A stretch of 64,000 nucleotides of DNA, from the NCBI GenBank assembly GCA_016710115.1, contig JADJLN010000009.1:169121-233120 (forward strand), written 5' to 3'. This stretch comes from Saprospiraceae bacterium (GTDB lineage Bacteria; Bacteroidota; Bacteroidia; Chitinophagales; Saprospiraceae). Made by a program: the position numbers and the translations under genes. Shown here one piece after another: positions 27,601 through 36,835 of this stretch (positions are counted from its first letter, which is position 1; the number at the start of each line of letters is the position of its first letter). Below the pieces are notes generated by a model. It worked only from the letters and a program-made list of their open reading frames with translations. It made no database searches and was not told where the DNA came from.

Positions 27601-28041
27601 GACTTGGGGACATTGGGATGAAGAGACACAGGGACGAAGGGAAACAGAGACTTAGAGACGGAGTAACCTTCCCCACCCTTTTAGTGGCCTCCCTTCACTT
27701 CAGAATACAGAAAAGCACTACGGCAGATTGTTCCGTTTACCTGCTTCATTTCCTGAGTGACTTAGTGGTTATTCAAGACTGTGGGACTGGGAGACGAAGA
27801 GACTGTGAGACTGTGAGACTGTGAGACGAAGAGACAAAGGGAAACAGAGACTTAGAGACGAAGTAACCTTCCTAAACTTCTTAGTGGACTCCTCCTTAAT
27901 TCAGAATACACAAGAGCACTATAGCAGATTGCTCCATTCACCTGATTCATTTCCTGAGTGACTTAGTGGTTATTCAAGACTGTGGGACTGTGAGACGAAG
28001 AGACACAGGGACGAAGGGAAACAGAGACTTTGAAACGAAGT
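27601..28041 (+). repeat. Three phased octamer arrays separated by ~112-bp linkers
   Basis: Octamer runs in exact 8-bp phase occupy 27601-27664 (8 units), 27777-27864 (11 units) and 27978-28041 (8 units). The linkers between them (112-113 bp) are near copies of each other and of those around 23977-24096. Each array starts with or close to GACTGTGG after ATTCAA and ends GACGAAGT-AACCTTCC (small variants). The 27366-27600 part of this gene-free region has no recognised feature. Confidence 0.92.
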
Positions 28042-28351
28042 AACCTTCCCCACCTTCTTAGTGGACTCCTCTCTTCACTTCAGAATACACTCAAACACTT
28101 CAAGAAATTGTTCCATTCACCTGCTTCATTTCCTGAGTGACTTAGTGGTCAATCAAGACTGCCAGACATTATATTTCGCTTATCCTGTGCATCCTCAAAT
28201 CCTGGGTATCAAATTCTTCAATTTGGTGGAGGGCGATACCGAATTGCGAAATCCGAATACCGAAAACCCGTCTTCAACGCATTTATTTTTTCATTTTATT
28301 GATTTTCATTCAAAATGTCAACGAATTGAATTTCAACACTATAATCATATG

Positions 28352-28387
28352 CAAACGGCTTCAAACGTTTTCAAACGACATTAAACG
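28352..28387 (+). promoter_or_regulatory. 10-bp-phased AAACG iterons upstream of ssb copy 2
   Basis: CAAACG at 28352, 28362 and 28372 and TAAACG at 28382 reproduce the arrangement upstream of the first ssb. Confidence 0.5.
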
Positions 28388-28469
28388 TTTATCATACGAA
28401 TCGACGCAAACACCCCCTACATCTTTGGACCATCGAATCGAATTATTCACGTTTCTAAATTCTTGTATC

Positions 28470-28844
28470 ATGAAACAGTTAGTTAATCGCGTCCAGTTGA
28501 TCGGTAACCTCGGAAAGGATCCCGAACTGAAAAACACACCGACCGGCAAACAACTCCTGCGTGTCAGTCTGGCCACCAACGAAACCTACAAAGACGCGAA
28601 AGGGGAATTTGTTACCACCACCACCTGGCACAACCTTGTCGCCTGGGGCCCGCTCGCCGAACGCATGGCCACCCGCCTCCACAAAGGCGAAAAGATCGCC
28701 ATCGCCGGCAAACTCAACCACCGCCAGTGGGAGGATAAAAATGGCGAACGCAAATACATGACCGAGATCGTCGTCGAAGACTACATGGATCTGAATGGTC
28801 AAAAAGAAAACTCGGGAAAGAATGCGGATAACCTCCCATTCTGA
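28470..28844 (+). CDS. ssb: Single-stranded DNA-binding protein, copy 2
   Basis: 124 residues from the ATG at 28470. It has the same OB-fold and short NLPF tail as the copy at 24523, with a single visible residue change (Asp for Glu before NLPF) and a few silent changes such as GTTACC for GTCACC. The near identity of both coding and upstream DNA indicates a recent duplication or ongoing gene conversion. Downstream, after its terminator, lies the DUF2851 gene on the same strand. Confidence 0.95.
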   Translation: MKQLVNRVQLIGNLGKDPELKNTPTGKQLLRVSLATNETYKDAKGEFVTTTTWHNLVAWGPLAERMATRLHKGEKIAIAGKLNHRQWEDKNGERKYMTEIVVEDYMDLNGQKENSGKNADNLPF

Positions 28845-28851
28845 GCCATCC

Positions 28852-28885
28852 GGCCGGCGAGTCGCACAGCTCGCCGGCCTTTTTT
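28852..28885 (+). terminator. Rho-independent terminator of ssb copy 2
   Basis: GGCCGGCGAG (28852-28861) pairs with CTCGCCGGCC (28870-28879), followed by six T residues. Confidence 0.93.
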
Positions 28886-28912
28886 CCAGATGTACACCCT
28901 CAACTTCTCACC

Positions 28913-30229
28913 ATGCAAGAGAACTTCCTCCACTTTGTCTGGCGAACTGGCCGGTTTGATCAGCAATACCTCCGGACCACAGCTGGCCATTCGATTTCCC
29001 TCTTCCGTCGCGGGATTTATGACGGCCATGCCGGCCCCGATTTTACCAATGCACACCTCCGCATTGGCGATACAGTATGGCACGGCCATGTCGAAATGCA
29101 TGTGTTTGCATCCGAATGGTATCAGCATAAACATGACCGCGACCCGATGTATGACGGGACAGTCCTCCATGTAGTATGGGAGGAAGATCAACCGGTATTT
29201 CGTCAGGACGGCACTCGCCTGCCCTGTCTTGAATTGCGCCCATTGGTTCACGCCTCCCTCCTTGGTCAATATCAACGGTTGATCCAGGATGGAAACGGCA
29301 TCCCCTGTAAATTTCGGCTTTCTGAAATTCCGGATCTGGTCAAATCCAGCATGCTCGATCGTGTTTTGATCGAGCGTCTCGATCGCAAAGCCATGCGGAT
29401 CCAGGAAGTACTTGAGCAACAGGGCGGCGATTGGGAACAGACCACCTTTATCACTTTGGCACACGGACTCGGGAATCCCGTCAATGCAGAACCAATGGAA
29501 CAACTGGCCCGCCAACTGCCTCTCCCCCTGCTCCAGCGCTACCGCCAGCAACCCCTCCAGGTCGATGCCATGATCTTTGGTACAGCCGGCCTGCTCCATC
29601 CCGGTTTGACCGAAGCCTACCCCCAACAGCTCATCCGGGAGTTTGACTATATCCTCCATAAACACCCGCTGAAACCCATGGCACCCAGTCGTTGGAAATA
29701 TCTGCGCATGCGACCTGTCGGATTTCCAGACCTGCGTCTTGCGCGGCTGGCCAGCCTGATCACCCACCATGAAAACTGGCTGGCTAACATCCTGTATTCC
29801 ACCAGTCCGAAGGAATGGATGAACAGCCTGGAAGTCGGCATCCATCCGTATTGGACCCATCATTACCGCCTCGGTAAAGTCGCGTCCACATCACCGAAAT
29901 TGCTGGGTAAGGACATCGCCCGATCCCTGGTGATCAATGTCATGATCCCCATACTCTATACCTATGGTCGGTTACGTGGCGAATCGATCTGGCAGGAAAA
30001 GGCATTGCACTTTCTCTCAACGATCCAACCTGAAAGCAACACCATCACCCGGACCTGGTCGCGATTGGGGTTGCCTTCCAAACATGCCGCAGACAGCCAG
30101 GCACTCCTTGAACTCAAAGCAAACTACTGCGCTCAACGCCGTTGTCTCCATTGCGCTTTGGGATGTTTCCTGCTGAAAAAGGTCAAACTGGCCACACCCC
30201 GACAGAACAAACAAATGATCCCGAATTGA
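28913..30229 (+). CDS. DUF2851 family protein
   Basis: 438 residues. The N-terminus MQENFLHFVWRTGRFDQQYL and the segments GRIYDG-like RRGIYDGHAGPDFTNAHLRIGD and WHGHVEMHVFASEWYQHKHD are diagnostic of this Bacteroidota-restricted family. The C-terminus contains several Cys (YCAQRRCLHCALGCFLLKK), consistent with a metal site. Function is unknown. It is co-directional with ssb copy 2 but separated by a strong terminator. The conserved His/Asp/Glu cluster (HAGPDF, HGHVEMH) resembles a nuclease-like active site, but that is only an impression. Confidence 0.9.
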   Translation: MQENFLHFVWRTGRFDQQYLRTTAGHSISLFRRGIYDGHAGPDFTNAHLRIGDTVWHGHVEMHVFASEWYQHKHDRDPMYDGTVLHVVWEEDQPVFRQDGTRLPCLELRPLVHASLLGQYQRLIQDGNGIPCKFRLSEIPDLVKSSMLDRVLIERLDRKAMRIQEVLEQQGGDWEQTTFITLAHGLGNPVNAEPMEQLARQLPLPLLQRYRQQPLQVDAMIFGTAGLLHPGLTEAYPQQLIREFDYILHKHPLKPMAPSRWKYLRMRPVGFPDLRLARLASLITHHENWLANILYSTSPKEWMNSLEVGIHPYWTHHYRLGKVASTSPKLLGKDIARSLVINVMIPILYTYGRLRGESIWQEKALHFLSTIQPESNTITRTWSRLGLPSKHAADSQALLELKANYCAQRRCLHCALGCFLLKKVKLATPRQNKQMIPN

Positions 30230-30310
30230 CAGATTTACTCCTTTTCATTTCGCAGAGTTAGGTGATCTCCATGTTTTTTCGGATTTTTAAGGACACGAAA
30301 AGTGCGGCGC

Positions 30311-31318
30311 ATGGCAGAGAAAGAACTCCAGGAACAATTGTTCGACATACTCCATGGACGGTATGCCAATAAGGTGGATCTGGTCGATGACTTGATGAGA
30401 GTGTTTGATTACAGTCGCGACACCGCGTATCGTCGGATTCGTGGGCAATCCCTGCTGACACCCACTGAAGTAGCCAAGCTGGCCAGGCACTACAATATTT
30501 CACTGGATCGACTTGTATTCGAACAGACGAACAAGGTCATGTTCACATTCAATGCCTTCAACAAGGTGGTCACAGAATTTGATGACTATTTTGATGGCAT
30601 CCTTTCACATCTGAACAAGGTCCGACGGATACCCGACCTGACCGTTTATTATTCCTCACTGGAAATTCCGATCTTCTACTATTGCTTTTTCCCGGAGTTG
30701 ATCAGCTTCAAACTCTATGTATGGGGGCGGGCAATATGGGATCTACCCTTCACGCGCAACCTGCCCTTTGATTTCAATCTGATCCCGCCGTCAGCGATTG
30801 CCAAGTCAAAGGAAATGCTGGAATTCTACCTGCAATTGCCCTCCCTGGAATTGTGGAGTCTCAATATTTTTGATAATACACTCAATCAGATCGAATACCA
30901 TCTGAATGCCGGCATTTTCAAGAAAAAAAAGGATGCCCTCCTCCTGGTCGAACGAATGGAAACACTGTCTCTGCATATGCGTGATATGGCCACAAATGGG
31001 AACAAGCGCCACCTGAAATCCTCAGAAGACCTGTCCAGCATCGATCTGTTACACAACGAAATGATCTATACCAACAATACGATCATGGTGAGTTCACCCT
31101 ATGCCAGTGGAGTGTTTACCACATTCGGCAATCCCAATTTTCTGTTCAGCGACGACGAACGAATCGTACAGTACACCCGCGAATGGTTTGATCGTGTCAT
31201 TGCCAAATCACATCCTCTGAGCAAGGGCGGTGAAAAGAGCCGCAACTGGTTTTTTCATCAACTTGACCAGCGGGTCAAGCGGAGCAAAACCAGAATCGAA
31301 GCGTTGATCAAAGGGTAG
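30311..31318 (+). CDS. HTH transcriptional regulator with large C-terminal domain
   Basis: About 335 residues from the ATG at 30311 (MAEKELQEQLFDILHGRY). Residues ~15-75 form an XRE-like helix-turn-helix (LVDDLMRVFDYSRDTAYRRIRGQSLLTPTEVAKLARHYNIS). The remainder is an alpha-rich domain seen in Bacteroidota regulators of this type (MFTFNAFNKVVTEFDDYFDG...LSSIDLLHNEMIYTNNTIMV). It probably senses an internal cue, but no ligand is known. It is monocistronic, and the stop is followed directly by an octamer repeat tract. Confidence 0.75.
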   Translation: MAEKELQEQLFDILHGRYANKVDLVDDLMRVFDYSRDTAYRRIRGQSLLTPTEVAKLARHYNISLDRLVFEQTNKVMFTFNAFNKVVTEFDDYFDGILSHLNKVRRIPDLTVYYSSLEIPIFYYCFFPELISFKLYVWGRAIWDLPFTRNLPFDFNLIPPSAIAKSKEMLEFYLQLPSLELWSLNIFDNTLNQIEYHLNAGIFKKKKDALLLVERMETLSLHMRDMATNGNKRHLKSSEDLSSIDLLHNEMIYTNNTIMVSSPYASGVFTTFGNPNFLFSDDERIVQYTREWFDRVIAKSHPLSKGGEKSRNWFFHQLDQRVKRSKTRIEALIKG

Positions 31319-31324
31319 GAGGGA

Positions 31325-31372
31325 GTTAAGGGGTTATGGAGTTATGGAGTTATGGAGTTATGGAGTTGAGGA
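31325..31372 (+). repeat. Phased octamer array (GTTATGGA)
   Basis: Six 8-bp units in phase: GTTAAGGG, four GTTATGGA, GTTGAGGA. The remainder of the gap to 31636 shows nothing recognisable. Confidence 0.8.
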
Positions 31373-31636
31373 GAATGTTAATACGAGATTTTGGCAGACA
31401 ATTTCTGGAGAAGGACAAAATCTGATTCTTTACCGTTCATTCCTGTTATTCTGTGTTGGTCGTTTTTCAACACGGCGAACAGCAAGTCAAAGCAGCTCGG
31501 AAAGTGAATTCATCTGGCATCGACTATTCACGAAGGACATGAAGTGGAATCCTGCATTCATGTCAGATGCTCACTTTCCGGATTTCAATTTTACAAATCT
31601 GCTTCCTCTCTCTTCTCAAATTCTGCCGATTATCAA

Positions 31637-33033
31637 TCAGTCTTCTTCGTCGTCCTTTTTCTTTTCTTTTTCAACAAAATGGTTGCCGGATTCCAGCTTG
31701 CGTGAAACCGCAGAATAGGTCCACTCACTATCTTTTCCTCCCCGGTCAAACCGGAAACAATCTCAATAAATGCATCATCCTGGATGCCTGTTTTTACCTC
31801 CACCATAGACACTGTATCACCAATCGCAACGAAGACCACTTCCTTGATCACTTTTGGCAGTTTTTCTCTTCCCTGGTCAACCCCTCTTCTGCCGATTCCT
31901 CCTTTACATTTGTTTTGTATCCTTCTTCTCCCGTGTTGTGACTGCCTGAATAGGCACGCTGAGTACATTCTCCACTGAATTGGTGAGGATCTCGACAGAA
32001 GCTGACATGCCGGGCCGGAAAGGCATCCGGCCAGTGCTTTTCAGCATATCCAGATAGGATGCCGGATCGATCAGAATTTTGACAATAAAATTGGTCACCT
32101 GGTCAGTGGTCAATGCACCGCTGATGCCGGATGTATTTGTGGCACTATTGGCGATCTGGGTCACCGTGCCGGTGAACGTTTTATCCAGGTAGGCATCCAC
32201 TTCGATCTCCGCCCGGTCGCCGAGCTGGACACGCAGGATGTCATTTTCCGAAACTTCTACCTGCACTTCGATCTCGCTGTAATCGGCAATGCGAAGAATT
32301 TCCGTTCCCGCCATCTGAATGGTACCGACTACCCGTTCTCCTTTCTCCACATTGAGCAGGGACACCACCCCACTCATCGGCGCGACAATGGAAGTACGCC
32401 GCAAATTGGTCTGAATCTCCTTCAGAGAAGCTTCCGCACTCTTCACACTGAATTCCGCCCCCGGGTGGATTCCTGCGCAGACCGGATACTGGCCTCGGCA
32501 GCCCGCATGTTGGCTTCCAACCCGCGGAGGGTGGCCAGACTCTGCTCGAATTCCACTTCGGATATGACCTTCTCCTTGCGCAATTCCTCATTCCGCCGGT
32601 GGAGGTCGCGCTGATTGGCCAGCTGAGCCTCGATCTGCTCCTTCTGTGCCCGGGCCTGCTCGATCGCCGAACGGGCATTGGCGGATTGTGCCTTTGCCGT
32701 GTTCACACTGGCCGCCCCACGCTCAACAGCAGAAACATAGGCCTCAGGGTCAATCTTCGCCAGCAACTGCCCCGCTTTTACCGTGTCGCCTTCTTCCACG
32801 TACAACTCGACGACCTCACCGGAAACATCCGAGCTGACCTTCACCTCGGTACGCGGATATACCCGACCACTGGCCGATACCTTTTCCTGAATCGTGCGTC
32901 GCTCGACTCGGGCCAATTCAACCTCCTCCCCCTTCGGTTTGGATTTTCCTTTGATCAACACAGCCGCGATGAGAACCAGCAGGATCCCCCCCAGCCACCA
33001 ATAGATCTTCCGATTGCTTTTCATTTGATTCAT
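31637..33033 (-). CDS. Efflux periplasmic adaptor (HlyD/MacA-like), four frameshifts
   Basis: Read across four indels the gene gives a complete ~465-residue membrane-fusion protein. An N-terminal membrane anchor (IYWWLGGILLVLIAAVLI) is followed by a lipoyl half with SASGRVYPRTEVKVSSDVSG and EEGDTVKAGQLLAKID, and a long coiled-coil hairpin. The second lipoyl half is RRTSIVAPMSGVVSLL, then a beta-barrel (VEVSENDILRVQLGDRAEIEV) and membrane-proximal domain. Breaks lie near 32457 (G run one short), 31914 (A run), 31870 (A run) and 31712 (CCTATT); the corrected tail ends KEKKKDDEED. It works with the TolC gene 9 bp upstream. No permease gene follows. Confidence 0.82.
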
Positions 33034-33042
33034 GCTTGGATG

Positions 33043-34488
33043 TCAATTCAACGTCAATGATCGGCCCAGATAGAAATCCAGGACTTTCATGCGAAACAGA
33101 TATTCATATTTTCCGATGATCACCTGACTTTCGGCATTGTCCAGATTGGCCTTGGCCTGGGCGAACTCCACCGCATTAGCTGCACCCAACTCATACCGCT
33201 TGGCCAGGGCCTGGTATGCAGCCTGACTGGAACCGAAGGCCTCCCGGGCCGATTGATACTGGAGACGAGCCGCACGGGCCGACTGGATCGCCTGCTCTAC
33301 ATCCGTCTTCAGCTGCTGCCGCACCTGCTGTGTATTGATCTGTGCCTGCTTTTCGGCAATGCGCGACTGCTGCACCGCCAGCAGATTGGTGTGATTGTTA
33401 TAGATCGGGATTGACAGGCTGATGCCCAGGTTTTTACCAAAGTTCCGGTCCAGCTGGTCAGCAAACGAGACAGTCGGAAATGTGACACCACTCAGTGAAT
33501 ATTGGGCTATTGTACCAACTGTCCCATTAATCACAACAGGAATGTCTGGCCCCAATTCTGCAGTTGCGTTCGTGTAATCCGGTTGGGCATAATCAAGGAA
33601 ATTATTGGAATAGGCACTGCTCAGTCCACCGAACAGCGTGATGGTCGGATAAAAACCGGATTGCGCAATAGCCGTTCCCTTTTCTGCACTGAGTTGGCGG
33701 AGTTCGGCTGCCCGAATCACCGGTTGGGTCTGTAAAGCCGTCTGATAAACGGATTCGGCTGTAAAGGCACTCGGGTCTGGCAGTGCCAGCGGATCAATTT
33801 CCGGCCGATCAAACACGATCGCCGTACCGGGTTCGATCAACATCAGCTGTTTCAAGTTGAGCAGCGCCTGATCCAATCCGTTCTGGCTGAGGACAACCTG
33901 ATATTCCGATTGGGCCAGTTGAGAAGCAAGAGCCAGACGCTCGGTTTCCGGTCGTATCCCCGCACGCACCAGTTGATCACTCTGTGTCAACTGCTCATTG
34001 GATAGCGCCACCTGACGTTGCGAAGTCTGCAGTTGTTCTTCCGCAAAAAGGACATTCAGATAAGCGGTTGCAACAAGCAGCGAAATGGAATTCCGCGTAT
34101 CCTCTGCCGTTGCCTTGCTGGCCTGGGCATTGATCCGGGCCTGTTTCAAACTGTTGGTGACCCGAAAACCGTTAAACACCAGCCAGCCGGCATTGAGCTG
34201 ACCATTGCTGAATTGCGTATTGGCCTCAATAAAGTCGTTTGTCGTCGGGTCAATGGTCCGGCCAAACTGGTAGCCCCCCGCCAGACTGGCATTGAGGTTG
34301 GGCAAGCGCGCAAACTGGTATCGTTTGATCTCCAGCAGTGAAGATTCCACATTCAGATCTGCCGACTGTACACCGAGGTTGTTTTCCAATGCGGTTCGTA
34401 CACAACGCTCCAGATTCCACACCTCCTGGGCAGTTGACGGAAGGACAAGGACAAAAAACGAACAAAGACCGAGGATCAGACCACGCAT
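33043..34488 (-). CDS. TolC-family outer-membrane efflux channel
   Basis: 481 residues with a signal peptide (LILGLCSFFVLVLPSTAQ). The two TolC repeats are visible: W-N-L-E-R-C-V-R-T-A-L-E-N-N-L at the start, the GWLVFNGFRVTNSLKQARINAQASK segment, and its second-half counterpart LSIPIYNNHTNLLAVQQSRI followed by YELGAANAVEFAQAKANLDNAESQ. This protein forms the outer-membrane channel of a tripartite export pump with the adaptor encoded 9 bp downstream. The expected ABC or RND permease is not adjacent, so it may lie elsewhere. Confidence 0.9.
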   Translation of the reverse strand: MRGLILGLCSFFVLVLPSTAQEVWNLERCVRTALENNLGVQSADLNVESSLLEIKRYQFARLPNLNASLAGGYQFGRTIDPTTNDFIEANTQFSNGQLNAGWLVFNGFRVTNSLKQARINAQASKATAEDTRNSISLLVATAYLNVLFAEEQLQTSQRQVALSNEQLTQSDQLVRAGIRPETERLALASQLAQSEYQVVLSQNGLDQALLNLKQLMLIEPGTAIVFDRPEIDPLALPDPSAFTAESVYQTALQTQPVIRAAELRQLSAEKGTAIAQSGFYPTITLFGGLSSAYSNNFLDYAQPDYTNATAELGPDIPVVINGTVGTIAQYSLSGVTFPTVSFADQLDRNFGKNLGISLSIPIYNNHTNLLAVQQSRIAEKQAQINTQQVRQQLKTDVEQAIQSARAARLQYQSAREAFGSSQAAYQALAKRYELGAANAVEFAQAKANLDNAESQVIIGKYEYLFRMKVLDFYLGRSLTLN

Positions 34489-34602
34489 AACCGTTGATTA
34501 ACTTGCCACAAGTTTAGCAAGATGCCGGGGATGACCTAAACTATTGGATGAATATGCGCAGACTTCCGATAAACGACTTGCGAAGCAGATGAAATCCGCC
34601 TC

Positions 34603-35865
34603 CTAACGCTCAAACGACTTGAAAGAACGTGCGCCGATGATCCGGTCGTAACGTTCGCCAAGTGGGCGGTAATAAACGAGGATGGTGTACCCATTTTCCG
34701 TTTCGTACCAGTTGCCCTCGGTTTCTGCAAAGTCAGGTACAAGGGTATGATGATCCACCAGCCCGTAGGCATAATTGTAATAGCCCTGTTTGAGCAGGAT
34801 GTTCAGATGATAGGTATGATCGACCTCGCTGTATTCCATGCGATAATCGGACCAGGGCTGAAAGTCGTTGAATGCACCCAGGACATAGAGATCTGCTCCC
34901 TCAAACGGCAGTGGTTTTTCAAATCGAAAATGAACATTGGCATAGTCTGCAAACACATTGGCATCATCACCGATATCGAAATTCTGAATGACAAACTTTC
35001 CGTTTGCGTCCGGATTGAGGAGGTAGGCATTGTAGGTGCGGCTGCGGTCAGCAAACAGATAGATATCGGTCTGGTACTGGGTCTGGCGCATATCCTCGAT
35101 CCGTTCGCTGCGATTCTGCAAGCTGCGGAGGTCGAAGAACCGAAACTCCTTCCCGCCCGGAAAGGCCAGCCGATCCTGGTAGTCAAAGTCGAGCATGCGA
35201 TCGCGGATGAAAAACGGTTCGATGTTGATCACCCCACCCTGCCAGTAACCATTCTGGACAATGGTTGCCCGGATCTCCTGCCGGGGATTGCGCACCTCCA
35301 GTTTTTTCAGATCGACTGTAAAATCGATCTCCTGGTGGGTTTGGGCTTTTTCGATCATCGCCGCCTGCCGGGTGATCGGCTGGATGGTGACCTGGTTTTC
35401 CACCACCATAAACCGCCTCGTCAGCGCAAGTTCATTGCTATTGTAAAACACTTTCAGGAGGTAATTGCCTGACTTTTTAATCTGAATATCCCGGTTGGGG
35501 ATGGTGAGTCGATGATGCATATACTGGGTGCGAGCCGCAAACGAAAAGGACTGCTGCTCGATCCGGTTGTTGTTGAATCCCTCCAGCCATTCAAACTCCG
35601 AAAGCTGGCCGGGTGACCAATCGGCGTTGCGTTGTTCGATCACATACCAGTAGTTGTTGTTGTCGCCTGACAGATCATCAAATGACAGGATCAGTGCCCC
35701 ACCCACCCCCATGGTAAGGACAGGCTCGGCAAGTTCGTCGGCGGATGGATAGAACCGGACGGACTTGATGAATTCCAGGAAAACAGCATTGTAAGTATCC
35801 TCCTGGGCAATCAGAGAAGGATACCAAAACAAGCTGACAAGGCAACAGAACAGAAGACGGATCAT
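34603..35865 (-). CDS. Type IX secretion system plug protein (DUF5103)
   Basis: 420 residues from the ATG at 35865, which gives a signal peptide (LLFCCLVSLFWYPSLIAQ); the long upstream frame is rejected. Family markers are the NAVFLEFIKSVRFYPSADEL start, the WYVIEQRNADWSPGQLSEFEWLEGF segment, and HYRLTIPNRDI-like and FIRDRMLDFDYQDRLAFPGGKEFRFFDLRS motifs. DUF5103 proteins act as the outer-membrane plug of the T9SS translocon SprA. This fits the T9SS cargo genes at 0-2 kb, 52-53 kb and 58-61.6 kb. Confidence 0.85.
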   Translation of the reverse strand: MIRLLFCCLVSLFWYPSLIAQEDTYNAVFLEFIKSVRFYPSADELAEPVLTMGVGGALILSFDDLSGDNNNYWYVIEQRNADWSPGQLSEFEWLEGFNNNRIEQQSFSFAARTQYMHHRLTIPNRDIQIKKSGNYLLKVFYNSNELALTRRFMVVENQVTIQPITRQAAMIEKAQTHQEIDFTVDLKKLEVRNPRQEIRATIVQNGYWQGGVINIEPFFIRDRMLDFDYQDRLAFPGGKEFRFFDLRSLQNRSERIEDMRQTQYQTDIYLFADRSRTYNAYLLNPDANGKFVIQNFDIGDDANVFADYANVHFRFEKPLPFEGADLYVLGAFNDFQPWSDYRMEYSEVDHTYHLNILLKQGYYNYAYGLVDHHTLVPDFAETEGNWYETENGYTILVYYRPLGERYDRIIGARSFKSFER

Positions 35866-35968
35866 ATGCGCAGGATCTGAAAAACGATACACCAACCTTG
35901 TGGGCGATATATGGAGAACACGCCAAAGATCGCCATTTGTTGCAGATCCATCCGTTCGACACGGTGTC

Positions 35969-36556
35969 TTAACGCTGTGGTAACCATTGAAAACGCCAGG
36001 GCAGCAAGGCATCTTCACCAGCGTAATCGATACCGATACGCGGGCTGATAACAATCTCGCTTTCGTGAGGTCGGATATCCCCTTGGTGGATCTGGATCGG
36101 ACTGGCGGCATCAAATAGTGGAGCCCCGGTAAATCGGGTGTGAAGTCCCAGCGCCTGGGCAGCGGTCCCCGGGCCGCCCGTCCATTGCTTTTTGGGGGTG
36201 GAGAGGTTCCGCCGCTCCAGCATGACCGTTTCCCCTTGCATCGGATGAATCGCTCGGATCAGGATGGCGTGAGGCCTATCCTCCGGGCCTGACACCACGT
36301 TGAACATCTGATGAATGCCGTAACACAGGTAGATATAGGCATGACCGCCAGGTCCGAACATGATCTCCGTCCGGGCAGTACGCCGATTGTTCCAGGCGTG
36401 GGAAGCGCGATCGTCGGGACCGCGATAGGCTTCTGTTTCGGTAATGATGCCGACTGTCTTTATGCCGTCAATGGTTGTTACCAGATGTCTCCCAAGTAGA
36501 TCTCGAGCCAGGGTGACGTCATCTTCGGTGAGATAATATTCCTGAGGGAGGAGCAT
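35969..36556 (-). CDS. DNA-3-methyladenine glycosylase (AAG/MPG family)
   Basis: 195 residues from the ATG at 36556 (MLLPQEYYLTEDDVTLARDLLG). Family residues are visible: VGIITETEAYRGPDDRASHAW, where the Glu is the catalytic base, RTEIMFGPGGHAYIYLCYGIHQMFNVV with the Tyr that flips the base, and the C-terminal GPGTAAQALGL and SPRIGIDYA. It excises alkylated purines in base-excision repair. The in-frame upstream extension to 36856 is repetitive non-coding DNA. Confidence 0.93.
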   Translation of the reverse strand: MLLPQEYYLTEDDVTLARDLLGRHLVTTIDGIKTVGIITETEAYRGPDDRASHAWNNRRTARTEIMFGPGGHAYIYLCYGIHQMFNVVSGPEDRPHAILIRAIHPMQGETVMLERRNLSTPKKQWTGGPGTAAQALGLHTRFTGAPLFDAASPIQIHQGDIRPHESEIVISPRIGIDYAGEDALLPWRFQWLPQR

Positions 36557-36645
36557 GTCGGTTGTCGGTCTTGTCCGGACATGCGAGTGAAGCGAAGCAT
36601 CGTCCGGGTGTCGGTTGTCATTTTCCATTGTCGGTTGATTAACGT

Positions 36646-36835
36646 GGAGAGTGGCGTGTACAGGGGTAGTATAAACGAATACCTGTCCGCCGCGGCGGAA
36701 ACTCATAACCGAATCAACGATTTTTCCAGTTTGGGTCACAAGTACCATTTCTAATGATTGATACAGGATTTGGGAAATCGGTTGTCGGCTATCAGTTTTC
36801 AGTTGTCCTAGGAGAGTGGCGTGAACAGGGGTAGT
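36646..36835. repeat. Pair of 25-bp direct repeats upstream of the glycosylase gene
   Basis: The 25-bp sequence beginning GGAGAGTGGCGTG and ending CAGGGGTAGT occurs at 36646-36670 and 36811-36835 with one mismatch. The surrounding 36557-37070 is otherwise gene-free; a dyad TCCGGACATGCG...CGTCCGG lies near 36573-36606. Confidence 0.7.

Larger units (their letters stand above)
27994..28892 (+). repeat. Segmental duplication, copy 2 (carries ssb)
   Basis: Second copy of the ~900-bp block at 24041-24945, in the same orientation about 3.95 kb away, with the minus-strand creD unit between the copies. Confidence 0.93.

Noticed and set aside
23977..28041. CRISPR array
   Set aside because: Regular repeats are present, but the conserved parts are 8-bp units and ~112-bp linkers rather than ~30-bp repeats with unique spacers, and no cas gene is near.
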